From GCA-2706205 sp964215955 (lineage in GTDB: Bacteria > Bdellovibrionota > Bacteriovoracia > Bacteriovoracales > Bacteriovoracaceae): a stretch of 64,000 nucleotides of DNA. The translations under genes and the position numbers were made by a program. The notes under the pieces were generated by a model. That model was given only the letters and a program-made list of their open reading frames with translations, was not told where the DNA came from and did no database searches. The DNA is taken from the NCBI GenBank assembly GCA_964215955.1, contig CAXPDR010000041.1, positions 186,001 to 250,000 on the forward strand. The letters are read 5' to 3'. Shown here piece by piece: positions 8,927 to 18,093 of this stretch (within the stretch, counting starts at the first letter, position 1; each line of letters starts with the position of its first letter).

Positions 8927-8951
8927 TTGATTGGTTAAAATGTAAGAATAC

Positions 8952-9404
8952 TTAAAATTTAAAACTATAACTGATTTGATTAAGCCTAGGTTTAGCTGAG
9001 TTTGAAGCAATAAAACTCTCTGAATGCCAGCTAGTTCTAGCTTTAGTATCAAAAGACTTTATTGAGTTTAGAGATGCTTGCTCCTGATACTCCTCCCCAC
9101 CATAAAGAAGATCTTGAGTCTTAGTCGCCTGACTCAAGGCAACAAAAACAACCCCGCCGATTATTCCCAATGAAGCCCCAACAATAATATTGTCTGTATG
9201 GTCCTTAGGTTCATCAACAAATGATAAAGTAGAAAGTCCCAATATCGCTCCAGCTAAACCACCACCAACAACAACAAGTAGATCATTTTTAGTATCTGAG
9301 ACTAATGAATCTAAATCTTCATTATTTTGTGCCAAGACGGAGTTTGACATAAACAAAGTGATTAAAAGAAAACCTAGATACTTTTTTGCATACTTTAAAC
9401 TCAT
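8952..9404 (-). CDS. Small envelope protein with glycine-rich membrane segments
   Basis: The 150-residue product has an N-terminal signal peptide ending near VLAQNN (residue 26) and two hydrophobic, glycine-rich segments (LLVVVGGGLAGAILG near residue 45 and IIVGASLGIIGGVVF near residue 75). These resemble glycine-zipper helices. The C-terminus ends in YSFKF, an aromatic end seen in outer-membrane proteins, although the protein is too short for a full barrel. No family is recognised. It lies between nupC and deoA without evident functional link. Confidence 0.5.
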   Translation of the reverse strand: MSLKYAKKYLGFLLITLFMSNSVLAQNNEDLDSLVSDTKNDLLVVVGGGLAGAILGLSTLSFVDEPKDHTDNIIVGASLGIIGGVVFVALSQATKTQDLLYGGEEYQEQASLNSIKSFDTKARTSWHSESFIASNSAKPRLNQISYSFKF

Positions 9405-9420
9405 TAATAATCCTTAAATT

Positions 9421-9467
9421 AACTGGTTTTAAAAATTTCAGCTTGATAATAATCATAATTACCAGTT
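9421..9467. promoter_or_regulatory. Inverted repeat upstream of deoA
   Basis: AACTGGT at 9421-9427 and its exact complement ACCAGTT at 9461-9467 flank 33 bases, about 60 bases before deoA. Widely spaced arms upstream of nucleoside catabolic genes are compatible with a dimeric repressor site, but no regulator gene is nearby. Confidence 0.25.
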
Positions 9468-9524
9468 TTATAAATTTATGATAGATATATCTTTTAACTT
9501 AGGCAATAGTAGAAGGTTCAAGCG

Positions 9525-10841
9525 ATGACACAGCACACGATGTATAACATTATTGACAAAAAAAAACAGGGTAAGAAATTATCCAAAGATGAAATCAAAT
9601 GGGTAATTGACGGATTAATGGATGGTACGAATAAAGATTATCAAATAACAGCTTTATTAATGGCCATATTTTTAAATGGAATGGATGCGGAAGAAACAGC
9701 ATATCTTACAGACGCTATGCTCTACTCTGGAAAAACACTTACCTTTGAGGGGAAAAACGTAATTGATAAGCACAGTACAGGTGGAATTGGTGATAAAGCC
9801 TCTTTTATCCTCGCTCCAATCGCTGCAGCATGTGGAGTAAAAGTCCCAATGATTGCTGGACGAGGTCTTGGATTTACAGGTGGAACAGTTGATAAAGTCG
9901 AAGCAATCAAAGGATTTAAAACGAACTTAGGTTTAAAAGGATTTCAAAAACTTTTAAATGAAAAAGGGATGGTTCTAATAGGCCAAACTGAAGAAATAGC
10001 TCCTGCTGATAAAAAAATCTATGCTTTAAGAGACGTAACAGCGACTATAGACTCAATTCCACTTATCACAGCGAGTATAATGTCTAAAAAACTAGCAGAA
10101 GGCGCTAATGGAATTGTCATGGATATTAAAGTTGGCTCTGGTGCCTTTATGAGAAGTAAAGCCCAAGCCAAAAAACTTGCAAAATCCATTATTGCAACGG
10201 CAAAAAGATTTGATAAAGGCGCAGTCGCTCTTCTCACTAATATGAATCAACCATTAGGTACATCAGTTGGGCACTCACTAGAAATTATTGAATCATGTGA
10301 AGTATTACAAGGCAGAGGGGCAAAAGATATTACCGAGCTTTCCTTGCATTTGGCAGCACATATGATTCACTTAGGAGGTGCTGCTCCAAGCTTTAATAAA
10401 GCCTTGGCAATGGCCAAAAAGAGCATTAAAGACGGAAGTGCATTCACAAAGTTTGTTGAACTTATTGGAAATCAAGGTGGTGATATTTCTGTTTTAACGG
10501 ATTATTCGAAATTACCAATGGCAAAAGAAAAAACAGAAGTCATCTCACCAAAAACTCAATACATTAAAGACTTTATAAACCAAGAAGTTGGTTTCCTATG
10601 TACAGAGTTAGGCGGTGGCCGAAAAATTAAATCAGATAAAATAGACCACGGAGTTGGGTTTGTTTTCAACAAAAGAATTGGCGATAGAGTGAAAAAGGGT
10701 GAACCTATTTTAACCATTTATCACAACAAAAATCAGACTGAGAAAGTTTCTGAAATTGAAGAAGCATTCCTTAAAAAGGTCATAAAATTTTCTCAAACTA
10801 AGATTGATAAGCCAGAAATTATATACGAAATTATAAAATAA
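9525..10841 (+). CDS. deoA: Thymidine/pyrimidine-nucleoside phosphorylase
   Basis: The 438-residue protein matches the usual length of this enzyme. Residues 80-125 contain the phosphate-binding KHSTGGIGDKASF and the AGRGLGFTGGTVDK signature; further on LIGQTEEIAPADKKIYALRDVTAT, SIMSKKLAEG and DIKVGSGAFM form the pyrimidine nucleoside pocket. It splits thymidine or uridine with phosphate into base and (deoxy)ribose-1-phosphate in the cytoplasm. A GAAGG site lies eight bases before the ATG at 9525; a second ATG five codons later is also possible. A purine counterpart follows 12 bases downstream, so the two form a nucleoside-salvage operon. Confidence 0.95.
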   Translation: MTQHTMYNIIDKKKQGKKLSKDEIKWVIDGLMDGTNKDYQITALLMAIFLNGMDAEETAYLTDAMLYSGKTLTFEGKNVIDKHSTGGIGDKASFILAPIAAACGVKVPMIAGRGLGFTGGTVDKVEAIKGFKTNLGLKGFQKLLNEKGMVLIGQTEEIAPADKKIYALRDVTATIDSIPLITASIMSKKLAEGANGIVMDIKVGSGAFMRSKAQAKKLAKSIIATAKRFDKGAVALLTNMNQPLGTSVGHSLEIIESCEVLQGRGAKDITELSLHLAAHMIHLGGAAPSFNKALAMAKKSIKDGSAFTKFVELIGNQGGDISVLTDYSKLPMAKEKTEVISPKTQYIKDFINQEVGFLCTELGGGRKIKSDKIDHGVGFVFNKRIGDRVKKGEPILTIYHNKNQTEKVSEIEEAFLKKVIKFSQTKIDKPEIIYEIIK

Positions 10842-10853
10842 AAGGATTTATAT

Positions 10854-11678
10854 ATGTTAGAAAAATTAGCGCAAACAAGTGATTTTATCAAAGAAAAACT
10901 TGAAGGACGTAAACCAAGTATAGGAATTATTCTAGGTTCAGGCTTAGGAGTTTTTGCTGATGAATTAAATAATAAAATTGAAATTCCTTACGATGAAATC
11001 CCAAACTTTCACAAGCCAACAGTCGTCGGGCATAAAGGGCGTTTAGTTATCGGTGATATAGATGGTGTGGAGCTAGCAGTATTCCAAGGAAGATTTCATC
11101 GATACGAAGGACATCCCTTCGAAGATGTTGTTCTTCCAGTAAGAGTTTTATCTCAAATTGGAGTTGAGACAGTAGTTCTCACAAATGCATCTGGAGGTAT
11201 TAACTCGCAATATAAACCTGGTGACCTTGTCTATATTTCAGATCATATTAACTTAACTGGTGACAACCCTCTTATTGGACCAAATCCTGAAGAATTAGGT
11301 GTCAGATTCCCAGACTTGTCCGAGGCTTACGATCAAGGACTTTCTAAACATCTTATTGAAAGTGCGAAAGAACTAGATTTCGATCTCCATCCTGGAGTTT
11401 ATGCTGGTGTTCTTGGTCCTTCTTATGAAACTCCTGCTGAAATAAGAATGCTTAAGATTATTGGCGCAGACATGGTGGGAATGAGTACGGTACCTGAGTC
11501 AATTGCTGCAAATCATGCAGGCTTAAAAGTTTGTGGTATATCGTGTATAACTAATTATGCAGCAGGTATTAGCCAGGAAAAACTAAGTCACGATGATGTG
11601 AAACATGTCGCAAACATGGCGATGGAAAAGTTTACCAAACTACTTAAATTAGCTGTTGTAAAAATAGGAAAAAAGTAA
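10854..11678 (+). CDS. punA: Purine nucleoside phosphorylase (trimeric PNP type)
   Basis: The 274-residue product is of the inosine/guanosine phosphorylase type: IGIILGSGLGVFADE (phosphate loop, residue 23), GRFHRYEGHPFEDVV (residue 80), LTNASGGIN (residue 110), GPSYETPAEIRML and the purine-binding ADMVGMSTVPE segment near residue 200. It converts purine nucleosides and phosphate to base and ribose-1-phosphate. An AAGGA site precedes the ATG, and the gene follows deoA by 12 bases and is followed after 6 bases by an exonuclease gene, so all three are probably one transcript. punA is used as the generic symbol; xapA-like naming would also fit. Confidence 0.92.
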   Translation: MLEKLAQTSDFIKEKLEGRKPSIGIILGSGLGVFADELNNKIEIPYDEIPNFHKPTVVGHKGRLVIGDIDGVELAVFQGRFHRYEGHPFEDVVLPVRVLSQIGVETVVLTNASGGINSQYKPGDLVYISDHINLTGDNPLIGPNPEELGVRFPDLSEAYDQGLSKHLIESAKELDFDLHPGVYAGVLGPSYETPAEIRMLKIIGADMVGMSTVPESIAANHAGLKVCGISCITNYAAGISQEKLSHDDVKHVANMAMEKFTKLLKLAVVKIGKK

Positions 11679-11684
11679 ATTTGA

Positions 11685-12983
11685 ATGACTGATATTACCT
11701 CTGAACAAATTATCGATGATCTTTCTTTTTGTGTAATTGATCTTGAAACAACTGGTGGAAACCATAGTAAAGACAAAATTATTGAAATAGGAATGGTTAA
11801 AGTAAAAGAAAGAAAAATTGTTGATGAAAAAAGCTTTTTAGTAAATCCGGAAACAGATATTCCTGACTTTATCCAAAACCTAACAAATATATCCCAAAAG
11901 GATGTTAAGGATAAACCAGTAATCGAAGATCTCATTGATGAAATACTTGAATTTATAGCTGATGATATTATTGTTGCTCATAATACATCTTTTGATGTCC
12001 CCTTCCTAAATGGTGTTTTAAGAAGACTCAAAAAAGATGAATTGAAAAACAAAGTTATATGTACCAATGTCATGACTAAACACCTCATCCCCGACATATT
12101 AAATTCAAACTTAAATTATATGAGCAGACTTTTCAATATTAGTCATTCAAAAGCTCACAGGGCCCATGACGATGCTAAAGCAACGGCGAAACTCCTTGTT
12201 ATTTATCTCGATATATTTATCAAAAAAGGATTAAAAAAAGTTAATCAACTTTATTATCCAAGAAATAAATTTGAACTAGATAGGACACATTTTGAATTTA
12301 ATGGCAGCAATGATGACGTATTAAACTTTATAAAAGATCAAACATGTTCTCTCCTTGTCGTAGTAAAAGGAGAAAGAGGTCTTATCCATGCTGTATTACC
12401 ACTTCAAAGTCCCAAAGAAGAATTAGATTTTGTAAAAGATGTTTTATCAAAGCTAAAATGGAAAATTATAACGATTAAGCTTCTAAAACCTTTAATTGAC
12501 GGAATATTTCAATTCAATAATCACTATTTAAAGTATCCCGAAGAGATCAGGCTTGAAATAAAAAACTACCTAGAGAAAAAATACCATTGCCCAGATGAGG
12601 AAAAAGTAAAGTTAGAGAAAATAGATTTTTTAATAACCCATCATCTCATAGCTGATCAAATTCTCTCTTATTCTTTTCTACATTTAAATACCAATACAAG
12701 ATCTCTATTTAAAATCCCAGCTCAAAAGAAAAAATTATACCAACACTTGTTAAATCAGAATAATAAATTTGAAAATAACCAAAAAGGTCATAAAAAACAT
12801 TTAATTCATCCTGATCTAATACCTCTAGTAGAAAGTTTTCTAGGGAAAAGCAAGAATTCAGGTAAATATTTATTCTTAAGTAGAAAAGACGTTAAAAATG
12901 ACAAAGAACATACCTTAAAAGTCATTGAGTCTTACGTCAAAACAGATGAGAATCTCTTTAATTTTCCTAATTCAAATTTATAA
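11685..12983 (+). CDS. DnaQ-like 3'-5' exonuclease with unknown C-terminal half
   Basis: Residues 1-185 form a DEDDh exonuclease domain: motif I FCVIDLETTGGNH with the Asp-x-Glu pair near residue 18, motif II VAHNTSFDVPFL near residue 95, and motif III HRAHDDAKATAKLL near residue 155. This resembles the PolC/epsilon proofreading domain. The remaining 245 residues contain no motif I know and are very lysine-rich with no polymerase or helicase features. It may act in DNA repair or in degrading imported or prey DNA; its place behind two nucleoside phosphorylase genes would suit salvage, but that is inference. Its last 17 bases overlap the end of the convergent histidine-kinase-like gene. Confidence 0.8.
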   Translation: MTDITSEQIIDDLSFCVIDLETTGGNHSKDKIIEIGMVKVKERKIVDEKSFLVNPETDIPDFIQNLTNISQKDVKDKPVIEDLIDEILEFIADDIIVAHNTSFDVPFLNGVLRRLKKDELKNKVICTNVMTKHLIPDILNSNLNYMSRLFNISHSKAHRAHDDAKATAKLLVIYLDIFIKKGLKKVNQLYYPRNKFELDRTHFEFNGSNDDVLNFIKDQTCSLLVVVKGERGLIHAVLPLQSPKEELDFVKDVLSKLKWKIITIKLLKPLIDGIFQFNNHYLKYPEEIRLEIKNYLEKKYHCPDEEKVKLEKIDFLITHHLIADQILSYSFLHLNTNTRSLFKIPAQKKKLYQHLLNQNNKFENNQKGHKKHLIHPDLIPLVESFLGKSKNSGKYLFLSRKDVKNDKEHTLKVIESYVKTDENLFNFPNSNL

Positions 12984-14547
12984 AACTTATCTTACTTTCA
13001 CTAAGTTGAAATTTTAAATTTAAATTTGTTACAAGGTAATTCAACAACTTTGATTTAATACAATTGGTATATATATGCTCTGTATAATTGCAGGCTATAG
13101 AGAATTCATATTTTTGTATTTCTATTTTTAGCTCAATTTTTTTTGCCATTTTATTTTCTACTAATCCCCTTCTTTCAGTTTGAGTGATGACCTCACCTAA
13201 AACAAGATAAAGAAGCATAGTTAAAAATGATTCATTCTTTATATTCGAATTCTTATTAATTTCTTTTATATCTACGTCCAAAACGAGATGACTTTCAATA
13301 AGCCTAAATCGTGTTAATTCTATTGCTTGTTGTAAACATTCCTTTAGGTTTAAATTATGACTTAGATGAACATCACTATTTTTAGAAAAGCCTAAAAAAG
13401 TCTGAGCAAGCTTTCGAATCCTTAAAACTCCTTGCTTCATAATTGTAAGTTCATCTAAAATTTCATTATTTAATTCATCCAATGACAAAACTTCAATAGC
13501 TGCTAATATCCCCCCCAGAGGATTATTTAATTCATGAGCGATAGAGGAAGATATAATTCCTAACTCATCCTGAGAGGAATCTTTACTCTCAAAGCTTTCA
13601 TCTATTGGTATAAAAATATAAGCTGTTTGCTCAGCATACTTTTTTACGATTGTTGAATAGGAAGAATTATGGCCAGAGATCATTTTTCCATCGGTAAGCA
13701 GACGACAATCTGAAAATGGTATATTCAAACCTGTATATGCGTAATTATATAAAATAGGCTCTTCACTTTTACCAAATAAAATCATAGGGGTTTCCATCCG
13801 AGAAAACACCTCTTGTTCGACTCTAAAATATCCAATTTCTCGATTCTCGTTTAATTTTAGCTTGAACAACTCTGTTAATGTCATATATAAACCAATAGGG
13901 TTAATATCAGAATTCCAACCTAAAACATAATCAAAAAAGCCGATATCACTAAAGTCTAAAAAATGATCAAAACTCAACTCTGTGACCTGATACCACGGTA
14001 AAAGACTAACACTTTCCTTATAACTATTTCTCAAGGAAGCTTGAATATGACTTATTTCAAAATAATCTGAAACGTCCTTAGAAAAGAGATCTTTATGAAA
14101 AGAAAGTAGATCCTGAATTAAATCAGCATCGGCCTCAATTGATTTTTTAGTTATTATACTTTTTAATACTTTATTCTCTAGAGCACAAAATTTATTCAAG
14201 CATATTTTTTTTATATTAGTATTTATATCATTTATCAAAGGAAGAAGATCTTCCAACTCTGAAGCAAAGGAAATAACAAAGGAATGCCCCGAACCATTAT
14301 CTTGATTGAACAGACTCAAGTTTTTTTCTTTGATTTTTATATAAATAACATTTTCTTCTGTATTTTTTGTAAAATGACCATCAAAGGCAACTGTAATGAT
14401 AACTTGTAATCTCGTTGTACTTGACCTAGGACTTTCTAAGCAGTCCCATTGATAACGTTGCCCTAATAATGAAAGCTCTTGATAGAAGTTTCGATCAAAG
14501 TTTTTAACCCTAGGATCAATAACTAGAATGATATCACTTGAGGTCAT
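12967..14547 (-). CDS. Histidine-kinase-like protein with intact H-box but no recognisable ATPase motifs
   Basis: The 526-residue product is the last gene of the ftsEX block, two bases after the M23 lipoprotein gene. Its first 320 residues are unknown, without a membrane segment. Near residue 335 lies a HisKA dimerisation helix with SSIAHELNNPLGG, the conserved phospho-acceptor His followed by ELxNPL. The region after it (residues 400-526) has the size of a HATPase_c domain, but the N-box Asn, DxGxG and GxG glycine motifs that bind ATP are not there; the corresponding place reads FLTMLLYLVLGEVI. It may be a phosphotransfer or scaffold protein or a pseudo-kinase. No response regulator gene is adjacent. 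Its 3' end overlaps the exonuclease gene by 17 bases. Confidence 0.65.
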   Translation of the reverse strand: MTSSDIILVIDPRVKNFDRNFYQELSLLGQRYQWDCLESPRSSTTRLQVIITVAFDGHFTKNTEENVIYIKIKEKNLSLFNQDNGSGHSFVISFASELEDLLPLINDINTNIKKICLNKFCALENKVLKSIITKKSIEADADLIQDLLSFHKDLFSKDVSDYFEISHIQASLRNSYKESVSLLPWYQVTELSFDHFLDFSDIGFFDYVLGWNSDINPIGLYMTLTELFKLKLNENREIGYFRVEQEVFSRMETPMILFGKSEEPILYNYAYTGLNIPFSDCRLLTDGKMISGHNSSYSTIVKKYAEQTAYIFIPIDESFESKDSSQDELGIISSSIAHELNNPLGGILAAIEVLSLDELNNEILDELTIMKQGVLRIRKLAQTFLGFSKNSDVHLSHNLNLKECLQQAIELTRFRLIESHLVLDVDIKEINKNSNIKNESFLTMLLYLVLGEVITQTERRGLVENKMAKKIELKIEIQKYEFSIACNYTEHIYTNCIKSKLLNYLVTNLNLKFQLSESKISFINLN

Positions 14548-14549
14548 AA

Positions 14550-15443
14550 TTACAGATTAAACTGAATTTTTGATTCTTCAATAAGAGAGAAACCATCAAC
14601 ATTATGACCATTGAGTTTGATCCCCCAATGAAGATGAGGCCCAGAAACACGACCAGTTGCTCCTGATAAACCAACAATTTGTCCAGCTTCAACCATATCC
14701 CCAATCTTTACAAGAGGTTTAGATAAGTGAGCGTAGAGAGAAAATAAGTTTAATCCATGATCAACAATGACCACATTTCCCGTATAGAATAAATTACCAA
14801 CGTAAACAACCTTGCCTCGATTAGAACTTGGAATCTTAACACCTACTCTTGCTCTAAAATCATTTCCTAAATGTTGAGATCTTTTTTTATTATTAAACAA
14901 TCTACGTTTTCCATAATGACTTGTAATATAACTATTTAAGGGTTTAACAAATGGAGCTTTTATATATGATTCTCTTGCAGAATTAGCATAAATTTTTTTC
15001 GTTATTTCTCTTTCCCTAGCAACCCTAGCCTGGTCTTTAGAACTAAGTGTAACTTTACCTTTTGCAACATTTAGTTTTTCTGATTTATATGGAAAATCTT
15101 TCACAGAAATTCTTAGAATTAAATTTTCCTGAAAAAAACAGTTATGTTTTTTTGCTTTAGAAAAATAACTTTCAGCATAATAAAACTGAACTTTACTTTT
15201 TTCTACTTGAACAGGTAATTTTTGTTGAAATGGATTATCCTCAGATTCTTCACTACAGCTTATTTCGTAGACTCCATCAGCTAAGTTTTGAACTCCCAAT
15301 TCAACGTATTTAACCTTCCCTTTATAAGCCTCAATATTAAGCATTTCAAACTTAGGTTTTGGCGATTTCTTTATAACCTTTATAGGATTTTGAGCACAAG
15401 AAATAAGAAAAAATGAAATAAGGACAAACAAAACTTTTATCAA
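14550..15443 (-). CDS. M23 (LytM-type) peptidase lipoprotein
   Basis: The 297-residue protein begins with a lipoprotein signal (LISFFLISCAQNP, lipobox Cys about residue 16). The C-terminal 130 residues are an M23 zinc endopeptidase domain with all ligands in place: HLGNDFRA (His and Asp), SLYAHLS and PHLHWGIK (His-x-His). It should cut peptidoglycan cross-bridges from a membrane anchor. The middle region (20-160) has no known domain. It lies two bases after xseA within the ftsE-ftsX-envC-ctp block, so cell-wall cleavage during division or predation is a reasonable role. Unlike the EnvC-like protein upstream, this domain should be active. Confidence 0.88.
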   Translation of the reverse strand: MIKVLFVLISFFLISCAQNPIKVIKKSPKPKFEMLNIEAYKGKVKYVELGVQNLADGVYEISCSEESEDNPFQQKLPVQVEKSKVQFYYAESYFSKAKKHNCFFQENLILRISVKDFPYKSEKLNVAKGKVTLSSKDQARVAREREITKKIYANSARESYIKAPFVKPLNSYITSHYGKRRLFNNKKRSQHLGNDFRARVGVKIPSSNRGKVVYVGNLFYTGNVVIVDHGLNLFSLYAHLSKPLVKIGDMVEAGQIVGLSGATGRVSGPHLHWGIKLNGHNVDGFSLIEESKIQFNL

Positions 15444-15445
15444 GA

Positions 15446-16708
15446 CTACTCCTTTTGTACATTCCTACTTCCATCTTTAAAAACAATTTTTAGCTTATGA
15501 GTAGCAGGCAACGCATCAAAATCATCAATATTAGTTATGATAGTATCTTTATCTTCAATATATGTATAGCCTCTGGATAGAACTTGATTGGGATTTAAGT
15601 TAAACAAACTCTTCTCTGCTATGTTTAATCTATGCTTACTATTCATGATCATATCTTTGGCGTTTCTTTCTAACCTTGAAACGAAATCATCCAACTGAAA
15701 CTCAAAGTCATTTAACCTCAATAAGTTCTGTCTTTTATCAAGATTATTTCGCTCCAATCGCTGCATGAAATTTGAAACTCTTTGTTGTAATACTGCAGAA
15801 ACCCTCAATGGATTTATCCTATCAAGTCTCTTTTTTAATTCAGAACTAAAATTACTAAATAATATCTTGAGTTTTTGAAGTGATAACTGCAGTCTATCTG
15901 AAATTTGAGTTTGACCCTGACTTAAGAACTCAGCAGCTGTTGAAGGAGTCTCACATCTTTGATCAGCAACAAAGTCTAATAAAGAAAAATCCACCTGGTG
16001 ACCTATAGCAGAGATAATAGGGATATTGGACTTTGCAACTCTCCTCACTAAAGACTCATCATTAAATCCCCAAAGATCTTCCATCGATCCACCACCTCGA
16101 GTAATAACGAGAACATCTAAATCACCCATTGCTTCGGCTTTATCTATACTTGATATGACGGAGCTTGCGCAGTTATCCCCCTGAACAACAGCAGGAATAA
16201 TCAAGATATCATACCAAAGACATCGACGTTTTAATACATTTAGAAAGTCCTGTAATGCCGCTCCTGACTGAGCAGTTATGACACCTATTCGTTTAGGAAG
16301 CTTTGGTATAGAGACTTTTTTTGTAACATCAAACAATCCTTCTTTCGCAAGTTTTTGCTTTAATATTTCAAATTGAGCTTTAAGATCACCCTTTCCTGAA
16401 GGTGTAATTTTTTTTGTAATGAGTTGGAACGTACCTCTCTTAGCATAAACACTAATTGGTCCCCGAACAATAACTTTATCACCATTCTTAGCTCTTCTTA
16501 TAAACGGATTTCTCAAAGCATCCATCCTAAATAAAGCGCAAGATAGTGAAGATTGATCATCAGATAAGGTAAAGTAATAATGTCCTGCTGATGATGGGGA
16601 CAAATTAGATATCTCTCCTTCGATGAGAATATCTGCATATTCGAATTCAAGAGTTGTTTTAATGGCCCCTACCACATCACTTACAGTGGAAATATTTTGT
16701 TCAAGCAT
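15446..16708 (-). CDS. xseA: Exodeoxyribonuclease VII large subunit
   Basis: The 420-residue product has an N-terminal OB-fold (ILIEGEISNLSPSSAGHYYFTL, residues 26-47), the catalytic domain with RIGVITAQSGAALQDF and LDVLVITRGGGSMEDLWGFND (about residues 140-220), then FSLLDFVADQRCETPSTAAEF, and a long coiled coil up to the C-terminus. With the small subunit XseB it degrades single-stranded DNA. The start at 16708 is accepted because MLEQNISTVSDVVG aligns with the family start. It is nine bases after ctp. No xseB is found next to it in this window. Confidence 0.93.
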   Translation of the reverse strand: MLEQNISTVSDVVGAIKTTLEFEYADILIEGEISNLSPSSAGHYYFTLSDDQSSLSCALFRMDALRNPFIRRAKNGDKVIVRGPISVYAKRGTFQLITKKITPSGKGDLKAQFEILKQKLAKEGLFDVTKKVSIPKLPKRIGVITAQSGAALQDFLNVLKRRCLWYDILIIPAVVQGDNCASSVISSIDKAEAMGDLDVLVITRGGGSMEDLWGFNDESLVRRVAKSNIPIISAIGHQVDFSLLDFVADQRCETPSTAAEFLSQGQTQISDRLQLSLQKLKILFSNFSSELKKRLDRINPLRVSAVLQQRVSNFMQRLERNNLDKRQNLLRLNDFEFQLDDFVSRLERNAKDMIMNSKHRLNIAEKSLFNLNPNQVLSRGYTYIEDKDTIITNIDDFDALPATHKLKIVFKDGSRNVQKE

Positions 16709-16717
16709 AAGTAACTT

Positions 16718-18079
16718 TTATTTTTTTATTTCTTCAAAGAACTTATAAGTTTTTAGCACTTTAATTGCTTGCAAGGCTTGATAGTCATTTTTTGGATGAT
16801 ACTTTGTAAAAATATCATCTTTTTTCTTCTTTGATTTTCTATTTTTAATTTCGGCAGCTCTTTTTATTCGATTTTCTTTTTCTTCTTTTAGTCTTTGGGC
16901 TTTTTCTTCTTTAGTTTCAACTGTTGCCGTTAAGTGATTTCTTAGATCTTTTTCTCTAATATATTTTTGAGTTTTCTTGTGCTCTTCCACCCAATCCTTA
17001 TCCATATTATCTAGATTAATATCAGGAACAATTCCCAAAGCTTGAATTTTTCTATTTTTTGGCGTCATATATTGAGCGATAGTAAGTTTAACACCGTATT
17101 CATTTCCTTTATCTATAGAAACGACAGTTTGAACCGAACCTTTACCAAAGGTTTGTGAACCTAAAATCATCGCTCTTTTATGATCCTGTAAGGCTCCGGC
17201 AACAATTTCAGAAGCTGATGCAGAGGCCCCATTAACTAATACAACCAAAGGTAAATCTAAATACTTAGTCATACTTTTAATAACATAATGGATATTTTTA
17301 TTATTTGGATCTCTTGATTCAGTAGAAACGACAACCCCTTCTTTAAGAAATAAAGAAGAGACCTTAATTGCTTCATCCAAAAGCCCACCCGGATTTGATC
17401 TTAAATCTAGAACAATTCCCTTTAGTCCTCCAGCCTTCTTAGCCTTCTTTCCAAGTTTTTTTAAAGCTTTCTCGATTCCACTAGCACTTCTTCTTTGAAA
17501 TTGAGTTAATCTAACAAACGCATATTGTTCATCAAGTAAAAATGACTTTACAGGTTTCACAATTATTTTTTGACGTTTAATCGTAAAGTATTTAACCCCT
17601 TTTTCACCTTCTCTTACAATTCCAAGATGAACTTCAGTTCCTTCTTTTCCCTTCATCTTATCAATAGCTTCATCAAGGGTAAATCCAAGTATAGATTCGT
17701 GATTAATTTCTACGATTTTATCTCTAGGCTGTATTCCAGCTTTAAAAGCCGGAGTATCATCAATAGGTGTTACAACATAAATAACTCCGTCTTTTTGAGT
17801 TACTTCAATACCTAGACCACCAAATTCACCATCAGTGTCAGCTTGCATTTTTTTATAAAATTCTTTACTTAAAAAAGCCGAATGTGGGTCTAGTGTATCC
17901 ATCATTCCCTTTATAGCCCCTTCAACTAATTTATTTGTATCAACAGGTCGATAATATTGACTTTCTATTAAATAAAGTACTTTGTTAAATAGTTCTAATT
18001 CTTCATATCTAGATTTCGTAACAGAAAATACACTAAATGAGTGCAATAAGATTGCAGCAGTTATGACCTTCTTAAACAT
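16718..18079 (-). CDS. ctp: S41 carboxy-terminal processing peptidase
   Basis: The 453-residue protein has a signal peptide (MFKKVITAAILLHSFSVFS), a PDZ domain at about residues 95-175 (FGGLGIEV ... GIQPRDKIVEIN), and the S41 catalytic core: Ser in VNGASASASEIVAGAL (about residue 295) and Lys in SQTFGKGSVQT (about residue 320). A lysine-rich tail follows, with KNRKSKKKK. It trims exported proteins in the periplasm from their C-termini. The EnvC-like gene upstream is 14 bases away. An EnvC-ctp order next to ftsEX is common in other bacteria, supporting a joint role in peptidoglycan cleavage control. An AAAAGGATATAAT leader with a good ribosome site precedes the ATG. Confidence 0.93.
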   Translation of the reverse strand: MFKKVITAAILLHSFSVFSVTKSRYEELELFNKVLYLIESQYYRPVDTNKLVEGAIKGMMDTLDPHSAFLSKEFYKKMQADTDGEFGGLGIEVTQKDGVIYVVTPIDDTPAFKAGIQPRDKIVEINHESILGFTLDEAIDKMKGKEGTEVHLGIVREGEKGVKYFTIKRQKIIVKPVKSFLLDEQYAFVRLTQFQRRSASGIEKALKKLGKKAKKAGGLKGIVLDLRSNPGGLLDEAIKVSSLFLKEGVVVSTESRDPNNKNIHYVIKSMTKYLDLPLVVLVNGASASASEIVAGALQDHKRAMILGSQTFGKGSVQTVVSIDKGNEYGVKLTIAQYMTPKNRKIQALGIVPDINLDNMDKDWVEEHKKTQKYIREKDLRNHLTATVETKEEKAQRLKEEKENRIKRAAEIKNRKSKKKKDDIFTKYHPKNDYQALQAIKVLKTYKFFEEIKK

Positions 18080-18093
18080 TGTATTATATCCTT

